NCBI GenBank assembly: GCA_963799925.1
Contig: CAWCYZ010000004.1
Span: forward strand, 62,001-126,000
DNA length: 64,000 bases
Source: DATBQN01 sp963799925
GTDB lineage: Bacteria > Acidobacteriota > Thermoanaerobaculia > Multivoradales > UBA5704
Direction: 5' to 3'
The notes beneath the pieces are model-generated. The model saw only the letters and a list, made by a program, of their open reading frames with translations. It was not told where the DNA came from and ran no database searches. The position numbers were made by a program, and so were the translations under genes. This document shows, one piece after another, positions 50,318 to 61,226 of the stretch; within the stretch, counting starts at the first letter, position 1; every line of letters starts with the position of its first letter.

Positions 50318-51096
50318 GGTGTCGCTCCTTTCCCCGCGAAGGGGAAGGTTGCGGCCCCAGCGTGAATCCGTGGGTTAGCTGGAGGCCAAGGTTGAACGTC
50401 TGCTTCCGCGGAGGGCGCGCCTGAGGCACTCGGCCAGAGAGCCCAGACCTCGCCCGACCTGCTTCACCTCGCGAGACCGCTACCGCCGGTCTGCCCGAGG
50501 TTCCTGCCCTGCATACCGCCACGGTTGGCCTGGAGTCCTCAGACGCCCGAGGGGAGTTGATCCACTCAATGTGGAACGGCTTCTCGATTCCGTGACGGTA
50601 ATTCCACCACCTCGTGGCGGAACACTGCCTACGTCCACTTCTTTCTGTATAGGCGGCTCCTCATGGCGATTCACGGCACGATTGCCGCTGATCGATGGCG
50701 CATATGCTCCACGAACCTCATGCTCCTGTCAAGAGTGTCGCAATCGGAGAAGGAGAATCGTGCAACGACGTCCCCCGGCTCCGGCAGGTCGCCCTGAACT
50801 GCCATCCCGATCCTTCGCCAGGAACGCCGGACGCGAAGCGCCGCGCCCTCCCGGCCTTCGAGTGATCCAGCTTCTCAGAGGCGCGGCCGAAGGCGGAATT
50901 GCTGCTGGATCGAGTCAACCGCTTCGGTCTGAGCCTGGCGAACGGTCTTCGTGGTGGCGGGCCAGCCAACGGCACCGCGTGGAATAGCGACTCAAGCGAG
51001 TGCGAGTGCAGCGCGCCGGGGTGCAACCTACGGGGATGGGCAACTCGAGATATGGCACTGCGGCTATTAACCAGTGTACGTCGGCATCGCCGCTGC
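50318..51096. other. Intergenic region, no gene recognised
   Basis: Several open frames exist on both strands, but none has a ribosome site, codon bias or recognisable motif. A small inverted repeat CCACC-TCG-TGGCGG (50,606-50,620) is visible. Composition drops toward AT from about 51,050, where the ATPase island begins. No tRNA, integrase or attachment site was found at this boundary. Confidence 0.5.
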
Positions 51097-51319
51097 TCAC
51101 GGCCCCTCAGCATGGCATGCCTGGGCCAAGTGCATTGGTAGGCGGAGCCTCTCCGGCCGTGCTTTCGGCAGCGTATTAAGAGTATTGCTGCCGGCCGACT
51201 GAAGCGCATCCAAGCAAGCTAGCCCATTTCGCCGAGGCGAGCCGTCGCTGAAGTACCAACCGGGAAAGCAAAGCTTCGCGAAGTGCTCAACTGTATTGAG
51301 CGCCCGGTCGTAGTTCTTG

Positions 51320-53452
51320 TCATCTATTTTTCCTGCGGGATTTAACGTTATCGTGGTGCAGAGCGATGTAAGATCTCTCGTATGTGTCAAGGCGCTTATT
51401 GAGCTGGTCTTCAGTATAGTCGTGTCTCTTGGAGCTTCGCAGCTTTTGGATACAGCGGCTCCAGAAAATCGCCGGTAGGATCAGAACCAATCGCTTGTGT
51501 TCGTGCCAGAGAGTCCGAACCCAGCCCCTTTCAACATTTGAGGGGCTCTCAGTCGTTTGGCGTGTAATAACAATGGCCAAGCGCCCGTAACTTCCGCTTG
51601 TATAGCTGAGCACCTGCTTGAAATCGTCGGCACCTAGTTCTTCGTAGTTCTTGACCTCGAAGATGACCTGCCTCGATTCGTAGTCGTCGTAAACTCGCTT
51701 CCAGAACCCCTTAATTGTCATGTTGGTCGCAACGATGTCTCTTCTCTGAATGGCTACCCCATTTGGCTTGAATTCTGGATTCGCTAAAGATCCAGCGAAA
51801 AGAACTTTAACGCCGCGCAAGGCCCAGTCTTCAAATGCACTAGCACCATCCGCTCCTGTGGGGAGTCTCGGCAATTCGCTCACGAGTTGGCCGATTTGAC
51901 GGCGGCGCATCTCTGTTGTTTCAGGGTTAAAATTTACCTTATAGTCGTCATGCACGTCTGAAATAAGTTCTGCATTGCTTTCTCCTGGGGCGATATCTAG
52001 CGCTTTCCAGTAGCAAGGATGAATGACGGTCCTAAGCCTGCGATTGGATGAGTCTACTTCTGATCGCGAACCATCATGACAGAACTGGTATTCGCCTGGC
52101 TTGGCCTCGATGCCTATAAAGCCGACACTATAAAGCGCGCGAAATATATGATCGCCTGATCCCAGAACAGCAAAGTCACTGGAGCTCTCCAGAGAAAAAT
52201 CGTTATCATCCGCGGCTGAATCGAGTAAATTGACGACTGCTTCCAGTTCTTCTATCGCTGGACGGTTCTTAAATAAGGCAACAAATTGATCTAGTCCGGG
52301 GAATACTTCGCTGTATTCCTTCAATAGATCCGTCAGTCTATCCTGAGATATCTCCTTCGCGGTGGATTCAATATCTTGCTCGATTATTTCGCTGCGCTCT
52401 TGTCTCGCTGCAACCTGAAAGGCACGATTTAATAGGACAAGTAAGTCGCGAGGACGAAGCAAGGTATAGCGCAAGCAAAATTGAAATCCTTCCCTATCCT
52501 TCAATTGTCGAAAGGCAAAGCGGTTCCACACTCTTATGTCGTTCTCCCCTGACGGAAGATTCATACTGACGCGCAGTCGGTTTGAAGCTAAGTGCAGCAG
52601 ACTCGAGTCATCCCATCGAAGGCGAAGTGTATTTCCCTCAATGTGTCGAGAGAAGTCTGGATCTAGTGAAGCGAGAGCCCGAAAGATGTTGTCCCTGACG
52701 AAGAGTACTCCGTAAATGCAGCTATGCCTATCCGCTAAGTCAGCAACGGCAATTCCTAGGCCACCAACTACCGACATTGCTGCTGTTGTATGTCTCCATC
52801 CTTCATCTAGGGCATCGAAGAGGAAGACTGGTTGTAGTCCGACGGACTTGAGACCTTCATCGACAGCAGCCTGGAGGTGCTCAATTTCCATTGCTGTGGC
52901 TATCGCGCCAGGAATCTGATCTAATGTGGTCGCTGCCGTTGCATGACGTCGTATTAACTCGGAACAAGAACGAATCCCCGGCAAGCTTAGCAAGTCGCCG
53001 TGCTTGGCTCTATATCTCAACAAAAATTCATACTCTCCGGCACGATCTGCTTTCCAATGCCCAGTGAGATCTCGCAGAGACTGGAGTAGGAGAAATACCC
53101 TCCAGGCAATACGTGACACAGAGCGCGCTGCTTTGTAGTCAGCGGCGAAGTGTTGAATAACGGATTGGAGTTCGAGGGCCTCATATTCTTCGGTCTTTAC
53201 AGCGTGTAGAAGAGTGCCGGCCCGGTGGCGGAACAACTCTGAGATCTTGAGGTATAGAGCGGTCTTGCCGCTACCACGACGGCCAACTACGAAGTTGAAG
53301 TCCTGAGTTGTAGTAAGTGTGCGGAAATCATACGTTTCCACGAAGGCTCGTTCTAACATAAGTGAGTCAGCCTCTGCGCGGGCCGAGCCGAGGCGGTTTC
53401 CCGAGGGCAATGAAGCGCTTGCCGCCCGTTTGCTTCCTTGAGGTTCCATCAA
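51320..53452 (-). CDS. Sll1717-family P-loop ATPase with C-terminal PD-(D/E)XK-like nuclease domain
   Basis: 710 residues. Walker A FNFVVGRRGSGKTALYLKIS (residues 53-72; GRRGSGKT at 57-64), Walker B VFLFDALDEGW (209-219), a STAND/KAP-like sensor region with RPRDLLVLLNRAF (333-345), and helical repeats after it. Residues ~535-660 look like a restriction-endonuclease fold: FEDWALRGVKVLF, QRRDIVATN (Asp572), then VIFEVKNYEELG (Glu599-x-Lys601). GC content is far below the neighbours, with AT-rich codons, which suggests transfer. A homopolymer shift at 51,330 could extend the protein to 51,097 (KIDDKNYDRALNTVEHFAKL). Likely a defence protein that senses something and cuts nucleic acid. Confidence 0.85.
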   Translation of the reverse strand: MMEPQGSKRAASASLPSGNRLGSARAEADSLMLERAFVETYDFRTLTTTQDFNFVVGRRGSGKTALYLKISELFRHRAGTLLHAVKTEEYEALELQSVIQHFAADYKAARSVSRIAWRVFLLLQSLRDLTGHWKADRAGEYEFLLRYRAKHGDLLSLPGIRSCSELIRRHATAATTLDQIPGAIATAMEIEHLQAAVDEGLKSVGLQPVFLFDALDEGWRHTTAAMSVVGGLGIAVADLADRHSCIYGVLFVRDNIFRALASLDPDFSRHIEGNTLRLRWDDSSLLHLASNRLRVSMNLPSGENDIRVWNRFAFRQLKDREGFQFCLRYTLLRPRDLLVLLNRAFQVAARQERSEIIEQDIESTAKEISQDRLTDLLKEYSEVFPGLDQFVALFKNRPAIEELEAVVNLLDSAADDNDFSLESSSDFAVLGSGDHIFRALYSVGFIGIEAKPGEYQFCHDGSRSEVDSSNRRLRTVIHPCYWKALDIAPGESNAELISDVHDDYKVNFNPETTEMRRRQIGQLVSELPRLPTGADGASAFEDWALRGVKVLFAGSLANPEFKPNGVAIQRRDIVATNMTIKGFWKRVYDDYESRQVIFEVKNYEELGADDFKQVLSYTSGSYGRLAIVITRQTTESPSNVERGWVRTLWHEHKRLVLILPAIFWSRCIQKLRSSKRHDYTEDQLNKRLDTYERSYIALHHDNVKSRRKNR

Positions 53453-53566
53453 ATCTCTCCAGGCAGTGATAGACGTTTTAGGTGAATGGGTTAGTTAGAG
53501 TCGAATGGCGCCGACGCTTCTCACCTGCCTCGTCTGCTCGGGCGGAGGGCGGCACGGCGGCTCGCC

Positions 53567-54423
53567 CTACCCGGGGGTTTCCGTCTTCGCCGCCTCCCAG
53601 AGCTCGTCCATCTCGTCGAGGGTCGCCTCGGCGGCGGCTCCTGCCGCGCTCGGCGAGCCCCGCCTCGACGCGGGCGAAGCGGCGGCGGAACTTCAGGTTG
53701 GTGGCGGCCAGGGCGGCCTCGGGGTCGAGGTCGAGCTTGCGCGCCAGGTTGGCGAGGGTGAAGAGGAGGTCGCCCAGCTCCTCGGCGACGGCAGCTTTGG
53801 CGGGGTCGGCGCCGGCGGCGGCGGCATGGGCGGCACGGCCTCGGGGCTGCCGCCGGGTGCCGCGGCGAGCGACCCCAGCGCCGCGCGGAGCTCGGCGGTC
53901 TCCTCGTCGACCTTCGCCAGCACCGCGCGGCGTCCGGCCAGTCGAAGCCGACGCCGGCCGCCTTCTGGGTCAGCCGGTAGGCGGCGAGGAGCGCCGGGAG
54001 CGACGGCGCGGACCCCCTGGAGAAGAGCGATCCCCGCCTCGGCTCGCGCGCCAGCTTGCGCCGCTCCCAGGCGGCGCGGACCGCCTCGGCGTCGGCGAGC
54101 GACTCGCCGCCGAAGACATGCGGGTGACGTGCGATCATCTTCGCCTCGACCCCGGCGATCGCGTCGCCGGCGCCGAACGTCCCGGCCTCCTCGGCCAGGC
54201 GGGCGATGAAGGCGGTCTGGAAGAGCACGTCGCCGAGCTCCTCGGCGATCGCCTCCCAGCGGCCCTCGTCGATCGCCCCGGCGAGCTCGTGCGCCTCCTC
54301 GAGGAGGTAGGCTCGCAGGTCGGGGAGGCGCTGCTCGCGGTCCCAGGGGCAGCCGTCGGGAGCGCGCAGGCGGGCGACGAGGTCGACCAGCGTCTGGAGG
54401 TCGGTCGGCGCCCGTTCGCTCAT
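53567..54423 (-). CDS. mazG: Nucleoside triphosphate pyrophosphohydrolase MazG (frameshifted)
   Basis: Converts NTPs and dNTPs to monophosphates, cleaning up non-canonical nucleotides. Reading from ATG 54423: DLVARLRAPDGCPWDREQRL, LLEEAHELAGAIDEGRWEAI, EELGDVLFQTAFIARLAEEA and IARHPHVFGG are the first MazG repeat, complete. After shifts near 53,935 and 53,790 the second repeat follows (KVDEETAELRAAL; then ELGDLLFTLANLARKLDLDP and NLKFRRRFARVE), ending ...MDELWEAAKTETPG at 53567. About 280 residues when joined, the normal length. The breaks look like base errors. Confidence 0.88.
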
Positions 54424-54529
54424 CGGAGCGGCTCGCTTGCTCTCACAGAACGGCACTTGCTACGCTTTTTCATCGGCTCGCAGCTCGATTGGCAGCTCGA
54501 CTGGCAGCTCGAAAGGAGTAGAAGCACGG

Positions 54530-55072
54530 ATGAGTGACAAGGAAATCAAGGTCACCGACAAGAGGATGTTCACGCCCGGAGGCGAGCTGCAGCGAAGAGT
54601 ATCGCTTCCTCGAAGGGAAGGCGACGGCAGAGGCCGCCGAGCCCGGCCCCGAGCCGGCGGCAGCGCGCCCGGAGCCGCCGCCGGAAACCCCGTGGCGCCC
54701 GGAGCCGGCCCCAGCGCGCCCGGCGCCGCAGACGTTTCCGGCCGGCTGGGACCCTCCGGCGACCGGTGCGGTCGCCGGCTGGCCGCCTGCCGGCGGCGGA
54801 TCGCCGCTCGAGCTGCCCGGCACACCGCCGGAGGTCGGCCCCTCCTTCTTCGACCTCGCGGCGGTGCTCGCCGAGCCGGTCGCCGATCTATCTCGGCGAC
54901 GTCGACTACGACGGGCAGTGGCCGACCGAACCTCGAGATGGCGCGGCTGCACATCGACCTGCTCGACGTCCTGCGGCAGAAGACGGCGGGCAATCTGACG
55001 GCGCAGGAGCGCGCATTCCTGGAGGACCTGCTGTACCGTCTGCGGGTCCGCTATGTGCAAAAGAGGGGATGA
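54530..55072 (+). CDS. DUF1844 domain protein (frameshifted)
   Basis: About 180 residues. Opening MSDKEIKVTDKRMFTPGGEL, a Pro/Glu-rich linker (EPAAARPEPPPETPWRPEPA) and then the DUF1844 domain: SFFDLAAVLAEPVA, YLGDVDYDG, LEMARLHIDLLDVLRQKTAG, NLTAQERAFLEDLLYRLRVR. Frame shifts at about 54,595, 54,890 and 54,935. Three 12-bp units (CAGCTCGATTGG type) lie just before GAAAGGAG and ATG 54530. Its stop overlaps the next start as ATGA. DUF1844 proteins are common in acidobacteria and deltaproteobacteria; role unknown. Confidence 0.8.
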   Translation: MSDKEIKVTDKRMFTPGGELQRRVSLPRREGDGRGRRARPRAGGSAPGAAAGNPVAPGAGPSAPGAADVSGRLGPSGDRCGRRLAACRRRIAARAARHTAGGRPLLLRPRGGARRAGRRSISATSTTTGSGRPNLEMARLHIDLLDVLRQKTAGNLTAQERAFLEDLLYRLRVRYVQKRG

Positions 55073-56875
55073 CGCCGGGCCGGCCGCCGCCCGTCGGATA
55101 CCGGGCGCCGCCGCGGCCGTCCTCGTCCTCCTCGCCGGCGCCGGTCTCACCCCGCCGGCGCTCGCGGCGGCGCCGCCGGGGCCGGCCGCCTTCGTCGCCG
55201 CAGCTCACCGGCGTCGAGATGACCCCGCCAGGTCCGGCAGACGCTCCAGCAGCTCCAGGAGCAGTGGCTGCGAGTGGACCAGCGCCGAACGACCGCGACC
55301 AGGCCGACGGCGGCGGTCGACGGCCTGCTCGACGACCGCGCCGCCAGCTCGGCATGCGGCGCCTGCCCGACCTCTCGCCGGCGCCATGGAGACGGGCGGT
55401 GCGCGTCGGCGCGGCAGAGGCGACTTCGCGCGCGCCGCCTGGGCGCTCGACGCCGCCGAGCGGTTCGATCCCGGCCGCCCCGAGACCGCTTTCGCCGAGG
55501 CCACCGTGGACCGCGTCGAGGGCGACTGGCTGGGCCGGCTTCGGCCGCCTGGCCGCGGGCCTACGCCGCGACTCGTTCGGCCAGCCGCTCGAGCGCTACC
55601 TCTGGCTCCAGGAGCTGCTGCTCTGGGCCTGCCTGCTGCTGGTGACCGGCGGCCTGTTCATCGCCGTGCAGATGCTGACCAAGGGCGACGGCGCTCTTCC
55701 AGGACCTCTGCGGACCTCTTCGGCCGCCAGCTGCCGCGCCGCGTGCCGCGCGGGCTGGTGCCGGGCGCCGGCGCCCTGTCTGCTCTGGCCGCTCGCCCTG
55801 CCGGCGGGCGCGGTCTGGCTGCCGCTCTACTGGTCGGTCCTGCTCTGGGGGTACGCCTCGGCGAGCGAGCGGGCGGTGATCGTCGCGCTCTGGCTCCTGC
55901 TCGGCGTCGCGCCGCTGCTCGTCGACCTCCAGCGCCAGCAGCTGGCGGTGGCCCTGTCGCCGCCCGCCCAGGCGCATGGAGAGCCTCGAGCGAGCACCGC
56001 CTCTACGGCAGCCTGTTCGCCGACCTCGGGGTGCTGCGCTCCGTGCTGCCGGAGAGCTCGCCGTCAAGCACCTGATCGCCGACGTCCACCGCTCGCTCAA
56101 CCAGTGGGAGCTCGCCCGCGCGCTCTACCGCCAGGTGCTCGAGGCGGAGCCGAACAACACCACCGCGCTCCTCGACCTCGGCGCCTACTTCTTCCTCAAG
56201 GGGGACTTCAGCCAGCGCCATCCAGAGCTTCCAGAAGGCCGCCGCCGCCGACCCGACGAACGCCGCCGCGCCAGTACAACCTGAGCCAGGCCTACTCCGA
56301 GTCCTACCTGTTCGACGAGCAGCAGGCGCGCCCTGGCCCAGGCCCAGGAGATCGACCACGCGCGGGTCAATCGCTGGATGGCCAGGCCGCAGACCAGCGG
56401 GTGGTGACCGCCGACGGCGGCATCGCCCGCATCCCCGAGATCCGCCGCGAGCTGCTGGCGAGCTGGGGCCGGGCGCGAGCGCGCTCGGCGCCGCGGCTGG
56501 AGCTCTGCGCCGCGGGCTCTCGGCTGCTCCTCGCCGCTGGGCCTGCGTGCTGCTCGCCGTCACCCTCCACCTCGCGCGCCGCCCCTTCGGCTACACCGAG
56601 CGGGCGGCCGAGTCTTCCGCGGCAGGGGCCGTTCGACGCGCTGGGCGGCGCGCTCTGCTGCCCGGCGTCGCCTCGGCGGAGATCGGCGAGGGGGGGAAGA
56701 CCTTCCTCGCCCTCCTGGTGCCCGCCGCCCTGCTGATGCTGCCGCTCTTCGGCGGCTCGGAGCTCGCATCCCCTGGCGGTATGATCCGGGGAAGCTCCTG
56801 TCCTGGACGTCGCGATCCTGGGCCTCGTGCTCTACTCCTCGCGAGGCTCCGGCGGGAGCTGCGCAACCAGGTCTA
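55069..56875 (+). CDS. TPR-containing membrane protein (many frameshifts)
   Basis: Joined frames give a signal peptide (AAAVLVLLAGAGLTPPALA), a helical part (LTGVEMTP, AAWALDAAERFDPGRPETAF), membrane helices (ELLLWACLLLVTGGLFIAVQ and VWLPLYWSVLLWGYASASER) and TPR units. The TPR part is clear: SLNQWELARALYRQVLEAEP, NNTTALLDLGAYFFLKGDFS, YNLSQAYSESYLFDEQQ. More membrane helices (FLALLVPAALLMLPLFGG) close it, ending LRRELRNQV. At least ten single-base shifts occur. ATG 55069 overlaps the DUF1844 stop. Probably a scaffold in the membrane; no family name. The reading is necessarily approximate. Confidence 0.55.
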
Positions 56876-56902
56876 ACCCCCGGGCAGACCGGATCGGAAC
56901 GC

Positions 56903-58190
56903 ATGGCGGTTGAAGGGACCCTCGACCTCTTCAAGCTGCCGGAGATCCTGCAGCTGATCTCCCAGCAGAAGAAGACCGGCATCCTGACGGTCCAGGGCCA
57001 GCAGGACATCGTCGCCATCTCCTTCCTCGCCGGCCGCATCGTCGCCGCCGACGCCCTCAACCAGACGCTCGAGGAGGGGCTCGTCCCAGATCCTGCTCAA
57101 GGAGGGGATGATCAGCGCGCCGGACCTCGGCCGGGCCGCCGCCGAGCACCAGGCGTCCGGCGGGCGGCTGATCGACCTGCTGGTCGAGCGGCGCTACATC
57201 GAGCGGCCGCAGCTCCTCGAGGCGCTGCGGCTCCAGACCTACCGCCTGCTCGAGCAGCTCCTGCGCTGGAGCAGGGGGACTTCAAGTTCTACAGCGGCGA
57301 CGAGGTCTCCTACGAGGAGGGCTTCGTGCCGATCTCGGTCGAGGAGCTGCTGATCAACTCCGCGCAGGACGCCGCAGGACGGCGCAGGCAGCGCCGGCCG
57401 CGCAGGCTCGCGCCGCTCCCGCCGCTCCCGCCGCTCCCGCCGGTCCCGCCGCCGCCACGGCACCCGGCGCCCGCGCCGCGCCGGTCATCGCCGGCCATCG
57501 CCTCCGCCGCGCGGCCGGGCCGCGGACCGTCCGACCGTTCCCCGGCCAGCCTCCAGCCCGCCCGCCCGCCGTGCCGCGGATCCGGAGCGGCGCCGGGCTG
57601 GCGGCGCCCGCGCCGCGCGGCCGGCCGCGCCCGCTCCCGTCCGCCGGCGAGGCGACGGGCCGGCCGCGGAGCCGACCGTGGTCGTCGTCCAGTGCCTTCC
57701 GCCGGATGGAGGTGGAGACGCGCGTCGCGCCGCTTCGCATCGCTGGGCTGGGTCGGCCGCAGCCTCGCCGTCCTGCTGACGGTGCTGGTCGCCGCCGTGC
57801 TGCTCCGCGCCCCGACTCCCTGGTGCTCCCCTTCCCCTGGCAGGAGCGGGAGCGCGACGGCCCTGGTGCGCGACCAGCGCGGCGCCGCTCTACCTCAAGA
57901 TCGACCGCGCCGCCAAGACCTGGTTCCTGCTCAAGGGGAGCTTCCCCGACCGCCTCCAGGACCTGGTGGCCGCCGGCCTGCTCTCCGCCGGGGATCTGGG
58001 GACCCCGAGGGGCGCCCGCTCCAGTACTCGGCGAGCGAGGAGGGCTACACCCTCCAGCCGCTCGCAGCACGGCAAGCCGCTCGCCGGCGCCGAGGCGACC
58101 GAGGCGATCACCGGCAACTTCCTGCTCGACCCCGAGTTCCTCAACGTCTCCCCCGAATCCACGGCCGCGCCGCTCGTCCTGCTCGATTAG
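56903..58190 (+). CDS. DUF4388 domain protein with C-terminal membrane anchor (frameshifted)
   Basis: Starts MAVEGTLDLFKLPEILQLIS, the DUF4388 opening, with KKTGILTVQGQQDIVAISFL and GRIVAADALNQTLEEGL. Helical part: ILLKEGMISAPDLGRAAAEH and RYIERPQLLEALRLQTYRLL, then DFKFYSGDEVSYEEGFVPIS. A long Ala/Pro linker follows, a TM helix (RSLAVLLTVLVAAVLL), and an exported end (KTWFLLKGSFPDRLQDLVAA ... FLLDPEFLNVSPESTAAPLV). Shifts near 57,086, 57,270, 57,370-57,880 and 57,995-58,060. It follows the TPR gene by 27 bp, so they may be one operon. A related DUF4388 gene is at 26.1 kb. Confidence 0.75.
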
Positions 58191-58278
58191 GACTCCGACT
58201 CGGCGGAGCGGCCTCTGGGGCTCGCCCTGTCCTGGAATAAATCTGCGTCCAATTTGTCAATCATGGTGTGGCGCAAAA

Positions 58279-58308
58279 TTGACTGCTGCGCCACTAAGGT
58301 CCTAGACT
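58279..58308 (+). promoter_or_regulatory. Probable dnaK promoter with overlapping inverted repeat
   Basis: TTGACT (58279-58284) and TAGACT (58303-58308) are separated by 18 bp, a sigma-70-type promoter 63 bp before the dnaK start. The -35 box overlaps one arm of GTCAAT-N16-ATTGAC (58256-58283), a possible operator. GCAGGCT-CTCG-AGCCTGC (58323-58340) is a second palindrome in the leader. No match to the CTTGAGT-N7-ACTCAAG HAIR consensus was found. hspR downstream is a candidate regulator. Confidence 0.5.
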
Positions 58309-58370
58309 ATGCGATACGAAGCGCAGGCTCTCGAGCCTGCCTGAAGAGATCAGCGAAGGAGGAGAACCAA

Positions 58371-60303
<1,933 letters not shown>

Positions 60304-60330
60304 CGACGAGAAGTGAGCGGGAGGTGGGAC

Positions 60331-60779
60331 ATGGCGCCTGCTTCCAAGAAGATCTACCTCGAAGAGCTGGCTCGCATCCAGGATCGCATCAACAGCCTCT
60401 TCGAGCAGGCGCTGCTCACCTGCGGAGTACGAGGACCGCGGGGGCCTGCCGGGCACCTGGGTCCCCGCCGTCGACGTGCTCGAGACCGAGGACTCGTACC
60501 TCCTCTTCGCCGAGCTGCCCGGCGTCCGGCGTGAGGATATCCAGCTCGAGGTGCGGGACCGGTGGCTGGAGCTCTCCGGCCGCCGGCAGACCGCTCGGCG
60601 AGAGCCGCAACTTCCTCCGCATGGAGCGCAGCTACGGCCCTTTCCGCCGCACCTTCGAGCTCGGCTCGCCGGTCGAAGTCGACGGCATCACCGCCGCCTT
60701 CCGAGCGCGGCGTGCTGCGCGTCCTCGTCCCCAAGCGCAAGGAAGGTCCGATCGGTGCCGATCGAGGAGGAAGAGCTGA
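60331..60779 (+). CDS. Small heat-shock protein (Hsp20/IbpA family), frameshifted
   Basis: ATG 60331 is preceded by GGGAGGTGGG. Joined reading: KIYLEELARIQDRINSLFEQ, then EYEDRGG, WVPAVDVLETEDSYLLFAEL, PGVRREDIQLEVRDRWLELS, FLRMERSYGPFRRTFELGSP and ERGVLRVLVPKR. This is a full alpha-crystallin domain with the VLRVLVPK motif; shifts sit near 60,420, 60,594, 60,703 and 60,750. The stop TGA overlaps the hspR start as TGATG. ATP-independent holdase acting with DnaK, 28 bp downstream of it. Confidence 0.88.
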
Positions 60780-61170
60780 TGCCCGGACGCCGCCGAACGT
60801 CTATCCGAGAAGTTCGTCATGATCAGCGTGGTGGCGGAGCGTTACGGGATCCACCCCCAGACGCTGCGCCTCTACGAGCGGGAGGGCCTGATCAAGCCGG
60901 CCAGGAGCTCCGGCAACACCCGCCTCTACGACGAGGAGGCGATCCGCCGGCTGGAGATCGATCCTCACCCTGACGCGCGACCTGGGGGTGAACCTGGCCG
61001 GCGTCGAGGTGATCCTCAACATGCGCGAGCAGATGGAGCAGATGCAGGTCGAGGTCGACCGTCTGCTCGAGATGATGAAGCAGGAGCTGCTCGACAAGAA
61101 GATGGGCATCGACCGCCAGCACGCTCTGGTCAAGCTGCCGAGCGGACCGCTGACGCGCCGCGGCGTCTAG
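60779..61170 (+). CDS. hspR: MerR-family heat-shock repressor HspR (frameshifted)
   Basis: About 130 residues: MPDAAERLSEKFVMISVVAE, then RYGIHPQTLRLYEREGLIKP, ARSSGNTRLYDEEAIRRLEI, LTRDLGVNLAGVEVILNMRE. The HPQTLRxYExxGL and RLYxxxDxxRL motifs define HspR, and the C-terminal coiled coil (QMEQMQVEVDRLLEMMKQEL) is typical. An extra C at 60,783 and extra G at 60,962 break the frame. HspR binds HAIR-type repeats and uses DnaK as co-repressor in actinobacteria; here it closes the dnaK operon. A terminator follows. Confidence 0.9.
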
Positions 61171-61192
61171 ACGCCGGCGCGTTCCCTCGTCG

Positions 61193-61226
61193 CCCCGCCG
61201 AGGCTCGCGCCGCGGCGGGGTTTTTC
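61193..61226 (+). terminator. Rho-independent terminator of the dnaK operon
   Basis: CCCCGCCG (61193-61200) and CGGCGGGG (61213-61220) form an 8-bp stem around 12 bases, followed by TTTTT. It starts 23 bp after the hspR stop. The minus-strand gene ends at 61227, so the stem may serve both directions. Confidence 0.9.

Noticed and set aside
50718..51209. 163-codon minus-strand open frame next to the ATPase island
   Set aside because: No ribosome site or recognised domain, Arg/Ser-rich composition typical of a shadow frame; kept only as an unassigned intergenic region.
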